In this document: positions 7,238 through 16,916 of the stretch, in pieces | How positions within the stretch are numbered: the first letter of the stretch is position 1 | How the letters are laid out: every line of letters begins with the position of its first letter | Source of the DNA: Pseudomonadota bacterium | Lineage (GTDB): Bacteria; Pseudomonadota; Gammaproteobacteria; Burkholderiales; UBA9220 | Direction: 5' to 3' | NCBI GenBank assembly: GCA_021845865.1 | Contig: JAJZVC010000027.1 | Span: 1-37,773 of the forward strand | Length of the DNA: 37,773 bases | Notes under the pieces: generated by a model | What the model saw: only the letters and a program-made list of their open reading frames with translations | The model's database searches: none | What the model was told of the DNA's origin: nothing | Translations under genes and position numbers: made by a program

Positions 7238-7921
7238 TCAAGGAACATGATAGCCGGGCGCCGTGCCGCCAGGATACGTGCCCGGCTGCGGCGTGATCGT
7301 CGGCTGCTGGATGGCGGGCAACGCCGGGGAGACGCTTTCGAGGCTGGCCGCCGGCTTTCGGCTCTCCGTCGCGGGCAGCATGGCTTGCCCGACTTGAGAA
7401 GCGTCCGGCCGGGGCCATTGGCTCATGTTTTGCAGTTCGCGCTGCATGAGATCAAGCCGATTCTTGTCCAGGCTAATCTTCTCGTCCAAGGCCCGGCAGG
7501 AAGCGCTGCTCCCACAGCGCTCCTTTTGGGAGTTTCCCGCCCTGCCGACCGAGGGCCACAGGGCTTCGTTCCGCTGAAGATCCTTGGAAACGAGACTTCG
7601 AAAATAGAGCGCCGGCTCCGCTCTTCCAGCCATGATTCCCGCCATTTCAGGAGGCGGACGCAGCCATTCGGACAGCATGGGCTTGCCGCTCGTCTGGTTA
7701 TAGGCCTCCCGGGAGACGGCGGTTCCCTTGAAATAGGTGGTGTAGCTTATCTTCTCTTGCCAGAGCCAACGGCCATTTTCATCTTTTTCCTGGAACCACG
7801 TCGAGCTGCGCTCCGCCACCCAGTCCCCGTCCGTGCGCCGATCCAGTGTTGCCGCCGGAGGCATGCAGGCCGTCAGCAGGCAAACCAGTGACAGCACAAT
7901 GCCCGTCTTCCATCCGTTCAT
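7238..7921 (-). CDS. lipoprotein of unknown function
   Basis: The 227-residue protein starts MNGWKTGIVLSLVCLLTAC; the lipobox LTAC puts the lipidated cysteine at residue 19. The next residues are not Asp at +2, so outer-membrane sorting is likely. The middle has paired Trp-rich strands (TWFQEKDENGRWLWQEKISY), two close cysteines (CGSSASC) that could form a disulfide, and a Pro/Gly/Thr-rich tail that looks disordered. A strong GAGGAGGAG site precedes the ATG at 7921. It is followed after 15 bases by another exported protein. I do not recognise the family. Confidence 0.78.
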   Translation of the reverse strand: MNGWKTGIVLSLVCLLTACMPPAATLDRRTDGDWVAERSSTWFQEKDENGRWLWQEKISYTTYFKGTAVSREAYNQTSGKPMLSEWLRPPPEMAGIMAGRAEPALYFRSLVSKDLQRNEALWPSVGRAGNSQKERCGSSASCRALDEKISLDKNRLDLMQRELQNMSQWPRPDASQVGQAMLPATESRKPAASLESVSPALPAIQQPTITPQPGTYPGGTAPGYHVP

Positions 7922-7999
7922 GCCCTCCTCCTCTCGGCGTTCGCGCTTAATGCAGGATAGTCCAACTCTTATCGCGGCGGTAGCGCGAGCGTAACACCA

Positions 8000-8034
8000 T
8001 AAAAAAAGGGAACCTTGCGGTTCCCTTCTTTTTC
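8000..8034. terminator. bidirectional-looking terminator after fba
   Basis: GGGAACC (8008-8014) and GGTTCCC (8019-8025) enclose TTGC. A run of eight A (8000-8007) becomes the U-tract on the minus strand, and TTCTTTTT follows on the plus strand. It ends the tkt-gap-pgk-pyk-fba unit 26 bases past the fba stop. Confidence 0.9.
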
Positions 8035-8051
8035 CACTTCCGAATGGGGGA

Positions 8052-9113
8052 TTACTTCACCACGGCGTTCAGCTCGCCCTTGGCATAGCGGATGGCCATG
8101 TCGTCGAGGGAGATGGCCTTGATCTTGGACGCCATGCCGGCGGCGCCGAAAGCTTCGTAGCGCGCCTTGCAGATGTCCTTCATGGCCTTCTTGGCGGCGG
8201 TGTAGTACTTGCGGGGATCGAAGTCCTTCTTGTTCTCCGCCAGGTACTTGCGGATGGCGCCGGTGGAGGCCATGCGCAGGTCGGTGTCGATGTTCACCTT
8301 GCGCACGCCGTGCTTGATGCCCTCCACGATCTCTTCCACGGGCACGCCGTAGGTCTGGCCCATGTCGCCGCCGTAGTTGTTGATGATTTCCAGCCAGTCC
8401 TGGGGCACCGAGGAGGAGCCGTGCATCACCAGGTGCACGCTGGGGATGCGGGCGTGGATTTCCTTGATGCGGTCGATACGCAGGATGGCGCCGGTGGGCT
8501 TGCTGGTGAACTTGTAGGCGCCGTGGGAGGTACCGATGGCGATGGCCAGGGCGTCCAGGTTGGTGGCCTTGACGAATTCGGCGGCTTCGTTGGGGTCGGT
8601 CAGCAGCTGGTCGTGGGACAGCTCGCCCTCGGCGCCGTGGCCGTCTTCCTTCTCGCCGTGGCCGGATTCCAGGGAGCCCAGGCAGCCCAGTTCGCCTTCC
8701 ACGGAGACGCCGATGGCGTGGGACATCTCGACCACCTTGCGGGTCACGTCCACGTTGTAGTCGAAGCTGGACGGGGTCTTGCCGTCGGCCAGCAGGGAGC
8801 CGTCCATCATCACGGAGGAGAAGCCGGAACGGATGGCCTGGATGCACACGGCGGGGCTGGCGCCATGATCCTGGTGCATCACCACGGGGATATTGGGGTG
8901 GGCTTCGATGGCGGCGGAAATCAGGTGGCGCAGGTAAGCTTCGCCGGCATATTTGCGGGCACCGGCGGAGCCCTGCATGATCACGGGCGCATCGCATTCG
9001 GCGGCGGCTTCCATGATGGCCTGGACCTGCTCCAGGTTGTTGACGTTGAACGCGGGCAGGCCGTAGCCGTGCTCAGCGGCGTGGTCGAGCAATTGACGCA
9101 TAGAAACGAGCAT
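8052..9113 (-). CDS. fba: class II fructose-1,6-bisphosphate aldolase (CbbA type)
   Basis: The enzyme condenses dihydroxyacetone phosphate with glyceraldehyde 3-phosphate or erythrose 4-phosphate in the Calvin cycle and works in reverse in glycolysis. Its 353 residues carry the class II zinc site: MHQDHGASP, then VEGELG with HG residues in the Gly/Glu/His-rich loop, VMHGSSSVP, and the phosphate-binding [11 protein letters not shown]. The long loop [18 protein letters not shown] is typical of the Calvin-cycle subtype. GGAGG-like bases lie before the ATG at 9113. It is the last gene of the five-gene unit, 24 bases after pyk, and is followed by a strong terminator. Confidence 0.97.
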   Translation of the reverse strand: MLVSMRQLLDHAAEHGYGLPAFNVNNLEQVQAIMEAAAECDAPVIMQGSAGARKYAGEAYLRHLISAAIEAHPNIPVVMHQDHGASPAVCIQAIRSGFSSVMMDGSLLADGKTPSSFDYNVDVTRKVVEMSHAIGVSVEGELGCLGSLESGHGEKEDGHGAEGELSHDQLLTDPNEAAEFVKATNLDALAIAIGTSHGAYKFTSKPTGAILRIDRIKEIHARIPSVHLVMHGSSSVPQDWLEIINNYGGDMGQTYGVPVEEIVEGIKHGVRKVNIDTDLRMASTGAIRKYLAENKKDFDPRKYYTAAKKAMKDICKARYEAFGAAGMASKIKAISLDDMAIRYAKGELNAVVK

Positions 9114-9137
9114 GGTTCCTCCAGTTGATTCAGATAG

Positions 9138-10577
9138 TTACTTGATGAGGGGCTGGTCAGAGCCCACACGGACGATTTTCATGGTATTGGTGCCGCCGGA
9201 CTTGCCCACCGGTTCGCCGATGGTCAGGATGATCAGATCACCGTCCCGCACCGCGCCGCGCCGACGCAATTCGTCCACGCCCTCCTTGAGGACCTGTTCG
9301 CTGTCGTTGGTGCTGGGCTTGAAGTTGATCGGATACACGCCGCGGAACAGGGTTACCTTTCTACGGGTTTCCACTTCCGGCGTCAAGGCGTAGATCGGCA
9401 CGTCGGCGCCGAGGCGGGACATCCACAGGGCGGTGGAGCCGGTCTGGGTCATGGCGGCGATGGCCTTCACGTTCAGGTGATAGGCGGTGAACATGGTGGC
9501 CATGGCGATGGATTCGTCGATATGGTTGAATTCCTGGCTCAGCCGGTAGTCGGTGAAGGACGACTCCCGCTCCTTTTCCGCCTCGACGCAGACCCGGTTC
9601 ATGGCCTCCACCGTCTCCACCGGATATTGGCCGGCGGCGGTTTCGGCCGACAGCATCACCGCGTCGGTGCCGTCGATCACCGCGTTGGCGACGTCGGACA
9701 CCTCGGCCCGGGTCGGGATGGGATTGGTGATCATGGATTCCATCATCTGGGTGGCGGTGATCACCAGCTTGTTCTTGTTGCGGGCCTCGCGGATCATCCG
9801 TTTTTGCAGGGCCGGCACGGCGGCATCGCCCACTTCCACGCCCAAGTCGCCCCGGGCCACCATGATGGCGTCGGTGGCGTCGAGGATTTCCTCCAGGTTG
9901 GTAATGGCCTCGGCGCGCTCGATCTTCGCCACCAGCAGGCTCTTGCCGCCGGCGGCCTGCATCAGGCGGCGGGCCAGCAGCATGTCGCTGGCGTCGCGGG
10001 GGAAGGACACCGCGATGTAATCGGCCTTGAGGGCCGCCGCCGTCTTGATGTCCTCCATGTCCTTTTCGGTCAGGGCCGCGGCGGACAAGCCGCCCCCCTG
10101 CTGGTTGATGCCCTTGTTGTTGGACAGCACGCCGCCCTGGGTCACCTTGCAGATGATCTCGGCGCCTTCGACCTTCTCCACCCACATCTGGATGCGGCCA
10201 TCGTCCAGCAGCAGCGTGGAGCCGCGGCGCACGTCCCGGGGCAGGTCCTTGTAATCGAGACCGACCCGCTCCTGGTTGCCCAGCTTGCATTCGGCGTCGA
10301 GGATGAAGCGGTCGCCCTTGGCGAGCTGAATCTTGCCGCTTTCGAACTTGCCGACCCGGATTTTCGGCCCCTGCAAGTCCACCAGCACGCCGACGGCCCG
10401 GCCACGGGCGCGGGCGATGGAGCGGACCTGCTCGGCGCGGCGGATATGGTCCTCGGCGGTACCGTGGGAGAAATTGAGGCGGACAACGTCCACCCCGGCC
10501 TGGATCATGTTGTACAGCACCTCCTGGTCGTCCGAAGCCGGACCCAGGGTGGCGACGATTTTAGTTCTGCGTAACAT
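9138..10577 (-). CDS. pyk: pyruvate kinase
   Basis: This 479-residue enzyme converts phosphoenolpyruvate and ADP to pyruvate and ATP. The family signatures are present: TKIVATLGPAS at the start, VRLNFSHG, the catalytic-lysine region LLVAKIERAEA, ARGDLGVEV, and TATQMMESMI. A complete C-terminal allosteric domain ends with GGTNTMKIVRVG. It lies between pgk and fba on the same strand, a gene order common in betaproteobacterial cbb units. There it probably drains 3-phosphoglycerate made by RuBisCO towards pyruvate. The spacer to pgk has two strong hairpins without U-tracts. Confidence 0.97.
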   Translation of the reverse strand: MLRRTKIVATLGPASDDQEVLYNMIQAGVDVVRLNFSHGTAEDHIRRAEQVRSIARARGRAVGVLVDLQGPKIRVGKFESGKIQLAKGDRFILDAECKLGNQERVGLDYKDLPRDVRRGSTLLLDDGRIQMWVEKVEGAEIICKVTQGGVLSNNKGINQQGGGLSAAALTEKDMEDIKTAAALKADYIAVSFPRDASDMLLARRLMQAAGGKSLLVAKIERAEAITNLEEILDATDAIMVARGDLGVEVGDAAVPALQKRMIREARNKNKLVITATQMMESMITNPIPTRAEVSDVANAVIDGTDAVMLSAETAAGQYPVETVEAMNRVCVEAEKERESSFTDYRLSQEFNHIDESIAMATMFTAYHLNVKAIAAMTQTGSTALWMSRLGADVPIYALTPEVETRRKVTLFRGVYPINFKPSTNDSEQVLKEGVDELRRRGAVRDGDLIILTIGEPVGKSGGTNTMKIVRVGSDQPLIK

Positions 10578-10590
10578 TTTTCTAATTCCT

Positions 10591-10672
10591 CGGGCCGACG
10601 GCCCGATGTGTTAAGTATGTGCAGCCTCCTCTGAGCGGGAAGCTTTGGCCTGCGGGCGGCAATGCCGCCCGC
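10591..10672 (-). promoter_or_regulatory. two hairpins in the pgk-pyk spacer
   Basis: CGGGCC-GAC-GGCCCG spans 10591-10605. GCGGGCGGC-AAT-GCCGCCCGC spans 10652-10672, just past the pgk stop. Neither has a T-run on the minus strand, so they are more likely to set mRNA processing or stability between the two coding regions than to terminate. Confidence 0.5.
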
Positions 10673-10681
10673 ATCGGGGAA

Positions 10682-11866
10682 TTAGCCCTTGGCGCGCTTT
10701 TCCAGAATATCCACGGCGGGCAGAACCTTGCCTTCCAGGTACTCGAGGAAGGCGCCGCCGGCGGTGGAGATGTAGGACACCTTGTCGTAGATGTCGTACT
10801 TCTGGATGGCGGCGATGGTGTCGCCGCCGCCGGCCAGGCTGAAGCCCTTGGCGTTGGCGATGGCCATGGACACGGTCTTGGTGCCTTCGCCGAACTGGTC
10901 AAACTCGAACACGCCCACGGGGCCGTTCCACACGATGGTGCCGGCCTTGGCGATGATGTCGGCCAGTTCCTTGGCGCTCTGGGGGCCGATGTCGAAGATC
11001 ATGTCATCGTCCGCCACGTCGCCGGCGTTCTTCAGCACGGCGGGCTCGTTGGCGTCGAACTGCTTGCCGCACACCACGTCCACGGCGATGGGGATGCTGG
11101 CGCCGCGCTTGGCCATCTTCTCCATCAGGGCCTTGGCGGTGGGAATCAGGTCGGCTTCGCACAGGGACTTGCCGACGTTCTTGCCGGTGGCGGCGAGGAA
11201 GGTGTTGGCGATGCCGCCGCCGACCACCAGCTGGTCCACCTTCTCGGACAGGGCTTCGAGCACGGTCAGCTTGGTGGACACCTTGGAGCCGCCGACGATG
11301 GCGACCATGGGGCGGGCGGGGTTGGCCAGGGCCTTGTCCAGGGCCTCCAGCTCGCCGGTGAGCAGCAGACCGGCGCAGGCGGCGGGGGCGAACTGGGCGA
11401 TGCCGTAGGTGGAGGCCTCGGCGCGGTGGGCGGTGCCGAAGGCGTCCATGACGAACACGTCGCACAGGGCGGCGTATTTCTTCGCGGTTTCCTCGACGTT
11501 CTTCTTCTCGCCCTTGTTGACGCGGCAGTTCTCCAGCAGCACCACCTCGCCCTCGGCGACGTCGAAGCCGCCGTCCACCCAGTCCTTGATCAGGCGCACG
11601 GGCTTGCCCAGCTTGGCGGCCATGACGTCGGCCACGGGCTTGAGGGAAATCTCCTCGGACCACTCGCCTTCGGTGGGGCGGCCCAGGTGGGACGTGACCA
11701 TCACCTTGGCGCCCGCCTTCATGGCGTGCTCGATGGTGGGCATGGAAGCGGTGATGCGGGCGTCGGAAGTGACCTTGCCGTCCTTGACGGGCACGTTGAG
11801 GTCGGCGCGGATGAAGACGCGCTTACCCTTGAGGTCCAGATCGGTCATGCGGATAACGGAAGCCAT
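10682..11866 (-). CDS. pgk: phosphoglycerate kinase
   Basis: The 394-residue enzyme phosphorylates 3-phosphoglycerate to 1,3-bisphosphoglycerate in CO2 fixation and works in reverse in glycolysis. It has the N-terminal [15 protein letters not shown] substrate motif, [10 protein letters not shown], the hinge region, and the nucleotide-binding GGGDTIAAI near the end ([12 protein letters not shown]). Length is normal. It lies between gap and pyk in the same direction. The 123-base spacer from gap contains a terminator-like hairpin and a 16-base GC palindrome at 11911-11926. The level of pgk-pyk-fba may therefore be set apart from tkt-gap. Confidence 0.97.
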   Translation of the reverse strand: MASVIRMTDLDLKGKRVFIRADLNVPVKDGKVTSDARITASMPTIEHAMKAGAKVMVTSHLGRPTEGEWSEEISLKPVADVMAAKLGKPVRLIKDWVDGGFDVAEGEVVLLENCRVNKGEKKNVEETAKKYAALCDVFVMDAFGTAHRAEASTYGIAQFAPAACAGLLLTGELEALDKALANPARPMVAIVGGSKVSTKLTVLEALSEKVDQLVVGGGIANTFLAATGKNVGKSLCEADLIPTAKALMEKMAKRGASIPIAVDVVCGKQFDANEPAVLKNAGDVADDDMIFDIGPQSAKELADIIAKAGTIVWNGPVGVFEFDQFGEGTKTVSMAIANAKGFSLAGGGDTIAAIQKYDIYDKVSYISTAGGAFLEYLEGKVLPAVDILEKRAKG

Positions 11867-11946
11867 ATTTCTCTCCCAAAAATTTATGAATTATGAAATC
11901 AGCCATCACGCCGCCGCGCGCGGCGGCCTGAGGGATGACCTCGGAA

Positions 11947-11974
11947 AAACGGGGAGACTTCCGTCTCCCCGTTT
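11947..11974 (-). terminator. terminator-like hairpin between gap and pgk
   Basis: AAACGGGGAGAC (11947-11958) and GTCTCCCCGTTT (11963-11974) are perfect 12-base arms around TTCC. On the minus strand the stem runs into a five-T tract (GTTTTTCC). It lies only 16 bases past the gap stop. It should end many transcripts there; readthrough or a separate promoter would be needed for pgk-pyk-fba. Confidence 0.8.
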
Positions 11975-11989
11975 CCGTGATTGCCGCGA

Positions 11990-13003
<1,014 letters not shown>

Positions 13004-13094
13004 TTAATGTTGTCAAAACTTACCGAGAAGAACGCGAGGAGGCGCGAGGGAGCCGGCCATGCCGGCGGCCTCTCGCGTCCTTAACCGCTGGAAA

Positions 13095-13127
13095 TTACAG
13101 AATGCCCTTGACGGTGTTCACCACGTT
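13095..13127 (-). pseudogene. relic of a second transketolase 3' end
   Basis: Read on the minus strand, 13127-13095 encodes [10 protein letters not shown] and a stop, identical to the last ten residues of the tkt gene that ends at 13208. The two stretches differ at six codon third positions (Asn, Val, Thr, Val, Gly, Leu), all synonymous. That points to a diverged functional copy rather than a recent local duplication. Upstream of 13128 the similarity ends. The 80 bases between the relic and the tkt stop match nothing I know. Confidence 0.7.
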
Positions 13128-13207
13128 TTGGCGATGGCCGGATGCTTGCGCACCCTTAACGTTCGCTACGCTCACGCTGGCCCGCGCCGAAATGCGGTCA
13201 ACCATTG

Positions 13208-15196
13208 TTAGAGAATCCCCTTAACAGTGTTGACCACATTTTCGGTGGTGAAGCCGAATTCCTTGAACAGCACGCCGGCGGGGGCGGACTCGCCGAAGCG
13301 GTTCATGCCGATCACGGCGCCGTCGCCCACGTACTTGTACCAGCCGTCGGTAACGCCGGCCTCGACGGCCACGCGCTTGACGCCCTTGGGCAGCACGCTT
13401 TCCTTGTAGGCGGCATCCTGGCGGTCGAAGACGTTGGTGGAGGGCATGGACACCACGCGGGTGTGAACGCCCTGCTCTTCCAGCACTTTCTGGGCATCCA
13501 GGGCCAGCTGCACTTCGGAGCCGGTGGCGATCAGCACCACCTTGGGCTTGCCGCCCTTGGCTTCGGACAGCACGTAGCCGCCGCGGCGGATGGCGGCGAT
13601 CTGGTCGTCGCCGCGCTTCTGGAAGTTGAGGTTCTGGCGGGACAGGATCAGGCTGGTGGGGCCGTCCTTCTTCTCCACGCCGGCCACCCAGGCCACGGCG
13701 GTTTCCACCGTGTCGCAGGGGCGCCACACGTCCATGTTGGGGATCAGGCGCAGGGTCGCGGTCTGCTCCACCGGCTGGTGGGTGGGGCCGTCCTCGCCCA
13801 GGCCAATGGAGTCGTGGGTGAAGACGTAGATCACCCGTTGCTTCATCAGGGCGGACATGCGCAGGGCGTTGCGGGCGTATTCGGAGAACATCAGGAAGGT
13901 GCCGCCGAAGGGCAGGATGCCGCCGTGAAGCGCCATGCCGTTCATGATGTGGGACATGCCGAACTCGCGCACGCCGTAGGAGATGTAGTTGCCGGGCTTC
14001 TTGCCGTGGACGTGGTGGCAGCCGGTCCAGTTGGTCAGGTTGGAGCCGGTCAGGTCGGCGGAGCCGCCCACGAACTCGGGCAGGGCCGGGGCCAGGCCGT
14101 TGATGGCGATCTGGGAGGCCTTGCGGGTGGCGACGGTCTCGGCCTTCTCGTTGGTCTTGGCGATGAATTCCTTGACGTGCTGGGCCCAGTTGGCGGGCAG
14201 CTCGCCGGCCATGCGGCGCTTGAGCTCGGCGGCCTCGTTGGGGAAAGCCTTCTCGTATTCGGCGAACTTGTTGTTCCACAGGGACTCCAGGCCCTCGCCC
14301 TTGGTGCGGCAATCCCAGCCTTCATAGATGTCGGCGGGGATTTCGAAGGGAGCGTGGTTCCAGCCCAGGTGCTTGCGGGAAGCCTCGATCTCGGCATCGC
14401 CCAGGGCGGCGCCGTGCACGTCGTGGGTGCCTTCCTTGTTGGGGGAACCCTTGCCGATGACGGTCTTGCAGCAGATCAGGGAAGGCTTGTCGGTGACCTT
14501 CTTCGCTTCCTGGACGGCGGCGTCCACGGCGGCGGAATCGTGGCCGTCCACGTTGGGGATGACGTGCCAGCCGTAGGCTTCGAAGCGCTTCGGCGTGTCG
14601 TCGGTGAACCAGCCTTCGGTATGGCCGTCGATGGAGATGCCGTTGTCGTCCCAGAAGGCGATCAGCTTGCCCAGGCCCCAGGTGCCGGCCAGGGCGCAGG
14701 CCTCGTGGGAGATGCCTTCCATCATGCAACCGTCGCCCAGGAAGACATAGGTGTGGTGGTTGATGATCTCATGGCCGGGCTTGTTGAATTCGTTGGCCAG
14801 CAGCTTCTCCGCCATGGCCATGCCGACGGCGTTGGTGATGCCCTGGCCCAGAGGACCGGTGGTGGTTTCCACGCCGGGGGTGTAGCCGTATTCGGGGTGG
14901 CCCGGGGTCTTGGAGTGGAGCTGACGGAACTTCTTCAGCTCGTCGATGGGCAAATCGTAGCCGGTCAGGTGCAGCAGGGCGTAAATCAGCATCGAACCGT
15001 GGCCGTTGGAAAGCACGAAACGGTCGCGGTCGAACCAGCCGGGGTTGGCGGGGTTGTGGCGCAGGTGATGGTTCCACACCACTTCGGCGATTTCCGCCAT
15101 GCCCATGGGAGCGCCCGGGTGGCCGGAGTTAGCTTTTTGCACCGCGTCCATGGCGAGGAAGCGGATGGCGTTGGCTAATTCAGTACGAGTTGCCAT
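13208..15196 (-). CDS. tkt: transketolase
   Basis: This thiamine-diphosphate enzyme moves two-carbon units in the regenerative Calvin cycle and the pentose phosphate pathway. Its 662 residues have the normal layout: a diphosphate-binding [18 protein letters not shown]...DDNGIS region, the pyrimidine domain with [19 protein letters not shown], and a C-terminal domain ending NTVKGIL. The ATG at 15196 follows AAGGATAGATTT. It heads the minus-strand unit tkt-gap-pgk-pyk-fba (cbbT-type order). A predicted promoter about 190 bases upstream and a terminator-like leader hairpin suggest control by early termination. Confidence 0.97.
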   Translation of the reverse strand: MATRTELANAIRFLAMDAVQKANSGHPGAPMGMAEIAEVVWNHHLRHNPANPGWFDRDRFVLSNGHGSMLIYALLHLTGYDLPIDELKKFRQLHSKTPGHPEYGYTPGVETTTGPLGQGITNAVGMAMAEKLLANEFNKPGHEIINHHTYVFLGDGCMMEGISHEACALAGTWGLGKLIAFWDDNGISIDGHTEGWFTDDTPKRFEAYGWHVIPNVDGHDSAAVDAAVQEAKKVTDKPSLICCKTVIGKGSPNKEGTHDVHGAALGDAEIEASRKHLGWNHAPFEIPADIYEGWDCRTKGEGLESLWNNKFAEYEKAFPNEAAELKRRMAGELPANWAQHVKEFIAKTNEKAETVATRKASQIAINGLAPALPEFVGGSADLTGSNLTNWTGCHHVHGKKPGNYISYGVREFGMSHIMNGMALHGGILPFGGTFLMFSEYARNALRMSALMKQRVIYVFTHDSIGLGEDGPTHQPVEQTATLRLIPNMDVWRPCDTVETAVAWVAGVEKKDGPTSLILSRQNLNFQKRGDDQIAAIRRGGYVLSEAKGGKPKVVLIATGSEVQLALDAQKVLEEQGVHTRVVSMPSTNVFDRQDAAYKESVLPKGVKRVAVEAGVTDGWYKYVGDGAVIGMNRFGESAPAGVLFKEFGFTTENVVNTVKGIL

Positions 15197-15272
15197 AAAT
15201 CTATCCTTATTGTGTTAAGCGTCATGTCCCGCGGCCGTTTTGCCGGCCCAGGAATCACCCAAATTTAGTGAC

Positions 15273-15339
15273 AAAAACCCTCTGAAATGCGCGTCCGCAA
15301 GCGGGGGTACCACAGGGAACCACGGGCATTTCAAGAGGG
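15273..15339 (-). terminator. terminator-like hairpin in the tkt leader
   Basis: On the minus strand CCCTCTTGAAATGC (15339-15326) pairs with GCATTTCAGAGGG (15290-15278), with one bulge or mismatch, followed by five T (15277-15273). The loop holds a smaller CCGC-TT-GCGG hairpin. It lies 77 bases before the tkt ATG and after the predicted promoter, so it could be an attenuator. It could instead simply end the upstream phosphatase transcript. Confidence 0.7.
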
Positions 15340-15386
15340 GAGGGCGACCTTTTGGGTCTATTTGTGTTCTTGAAAAGGTAACCTTG

Positions 15387-15416
15387 ATTATGACCTAGGG
15401 ACCTTCGATTCGGCAA
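15387..15416 (-). promoter_or_regulatory. predicted sigma-70 promoter upstream of tkt
   Basis: TTGCCG (15416-15411) and CATAAT (15392-15387) on the minus strand are 18 bases apart. The start point would fall near 15380, giving a leader of about 185 bases that contains the hairpin at 15273-15339. Confidence 0.5.
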
Positions 15417-15463
15417 TAAAATGTTTTTATCCCCGCCCTGCCAGCCCGCCGCAACCGCTCCAG

Positions 15464-16252
15464 TCAGGCCGCGGCCTGTTCCACCCACGACCTCCAGGAC
15501 TGAAACAGGCTGGGGTGCAAGGCGGCGATCACCGACCGCACCCACGGATCGGCGCCCCAGAAGTCCCCGCCATCGAGAAGACAGACCGAGCCGCCAGCCT
15601 CGGCGAGAATCAGCGCGCCAGCGGCGTAGTCCCACAACTTCTGGCCGCCGTGGAGGTAGACATCGAAACGCCCCGCCGCCACGTAGCACCAGTCCAGGGC
15701 GCTGGCGCCGAAGTTGCGCTGGGAACGGTAGGGCTGGTTGACCGCCAGTTGTTCCCGCAAGGTCCGGGAAAGGCGCTTCAAGTCCACCCCGGCGATGGCC
15801 GCCGACAGCCCCGCCGGGCAAAAGGTCTTGATCGGCAGGGGCTCGCCGTTGAGCCACGCTCCCTTTCCTTTTTCGGCGCAGAACATCTCGTCCGCCACGG
15901 GATCGTACACCGCCCCCAGCACTGGCCGACCCTCCCGCAGCAGGGCGGCGGAAACGGCGAAATAGGGCAGGCCGTTGACGAAATTGGAAGTGCCGTCGAT
16001 AGGGTCCAGGCACCACAGGCCATCCCGCCCCGCCGCCCATTGGCCGTGCTGCTCCTCCTCGGACATTTCTTCCCCCAGCACCGGGCAGGGAGCGATGGCC
16101 TGGAGGGCGGGGATCAGGGCCGCCTGAGCGGCGATGTCCGCCTCGGTGCAGAAGCTGCCGTCGTCCTTGTGCTGCCGCGCCACCTTCAGGTAGCGGGGCA
16201 TGATCTCCGTGACGGCGACGCTGCGGACGGCGTTGGTCAGGGCCTCGAGCAT
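15464..16252 (-). CDS. inositol-monophosphatase-family phosphatase
   Basis: The protein, 262 residues from the ATG at 16252, has the lithium-sensitive phosphatase metal site: GEEMS (60-64), WCLDPIDGTSNF (80-91, ligands Asp83 and Asp86) and WDYAAGALILAEAGG (207-221). It hydrolyses a small phosphate monoester; inositol 1-phosphate, histidinol phosphate or a sugar phosphate are all possible and sequence alone does not settle which. The start was chosen because AAGGGGAG lies seven bases upstream; an in-frame start 26 codons earlier would overlap the previous gene. It follows the thioredoxin-like gene with four bases between stop and start, so the two are translated together. Confidence 0.9.
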   Translation of the reverse strand: MLEALTNAVRSVAVTEIMPRYLKVARQHKDDGSFCTEADIAAQAALIPALQAIAPCPVLGEEMSEEEQHGQWAAGRDGLWCLDPIDGTSNFVNGLPYFAVSAALLREGRPVLGAVYDPVADEMFCAEKGKGAWLNGEPLPIKTFCPAGLSAAIAGVDLKRLSRTLREQLAVNQPYRSQRNFGASALDWCYVAAGRFDVYLHGGQKLWDYAAGALILAEAGGSVCLLDGGDFWGADPWVRSVIAALHPSLFQSWRSWVEQAAA

Positions 16253-16256
16253 GGGC

Positions 16257-16814
16257 TCACTCCCCTTTCCACTTGATGGAGCAGCCCATGCTGGGAATCT
16301 GCTCCCGGGGCCCCCGGCCGGTACGGGCAATTTCCGTCATGGCATGGAACAGGTCCCGGGACGATTCCGGCGCGGTCTCCTTGCGGGAAGCGTCGAAGCG
16401 GCCCCGGTACTGCAATTGGAGATCGGCATTGAAGCCGAAGAAATCCGGCGTGCACACGGCGCCGTAGGCCTTCGCCACGGCTTGGCTCTCGTCCCACAGA
16501 TAGGGAAAGGGAAACTGCCATTCCGCCGCCGCCTTCCGCATATTGTCGAAGGAATCCTCGGGATAGTCGGCCGGGTCGTTGGACAGGATGGCCGCCACGC
16601 CGATGCCGTGCTTTTCCATTAGTTCCTTGCAGTCCGCCACCAGGCGCGGGCGGATGGCCTTGACGTAGGGGCAGTGGTTGCAGATGAACATCACCAGCAG
16701 GCCCTTCGGACCCCTGGCGGAGGCGAGGCCGTGGCGCTTGCCGTCCACGCCGGGCAGATCGAAATCGACCGCCTTCCAGCCGAAATCGCAGACGGGGGGT
16801 TGCAGGCTGACCAT
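16257..16814 (-). CDS. thioredoxin-like / AhpC-TSA family protein
   Basis: This 185-residue protein has a thioredoxin fold start: FDLPGVDGKRHGL, then LLVMFICNHCPYVKAI with Cys45 and Cys48 in CNHC, then SNDPADYPEDS and GAVCTPDFFGF. This 'CNHCPYV' subgroup is a known set of cytoplasmic AhpC/TSA-type proteins whose substrate is not established. No signal peptide is seen. The ATG at 16814 has AGGAG ten bases upstream. It is divergent from rsmE and coupled to the downstream phosphatase. A thiol reductase or peroxidase role is likely; its partner is unknown. Confidence 0.85.
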   Translation of the reverse strand: MVSLQPPVCDFGWKAVDFDLPGVDGKRHGLASARGPKGLLVMFICNHCPYVKAIRPRLVADCKELMEKHGIGVAAILSNDPADYPEDSFDNMRKAAAEWQFPFPYLWDESQAVAKAYGAVCTPDFFGFNADLQLQYRGRFDASRKETAPESSRDLFHAMTEIARTGRGPREQIPSMGCSIKWKGE

Positions 16815-16859
16815 GTGTGCGGGGCTCCTAAAAATCATGCCGGCGCGGTTGCCGACATA

Positions 16860-16897
16860 TTTTTTTCGTTTATCCTGGCTACTATAACACGAGCCAA
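16860..16897. promoter_or_regulatory. divergent promoter region, thioredoxin-like gene and rsmE
   Basis: Minus strand: TTGGCT (16897-16892), 17 bases, GATAAA (16874-16869), directed at the thioredoxin-like gene. Plus strand: TATAAC (16883-16888) is a possible -10 for rsmE with only a run of T at the -35 position. The two overlap, so they may compete. Confidence 0.4.
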
Positions 16898-16916
16898 AAC
16901 CCGAGAAACCGCACCC

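Noticed and set aside
13205-15178. Plus-strand open frame opposite tkt
   Set aside because: Same pattern of antisense shadow; the opposite strand is an intact transketolase.
15255-16040. Minus-strand frame overlapping the phosphatase gene and the tkt leader
   Set aside because: It is Arg/Gly-rich, in another frame of the inositol-monophosphatase-family gene, and would cover the predicted tkt promoter and hairpin.
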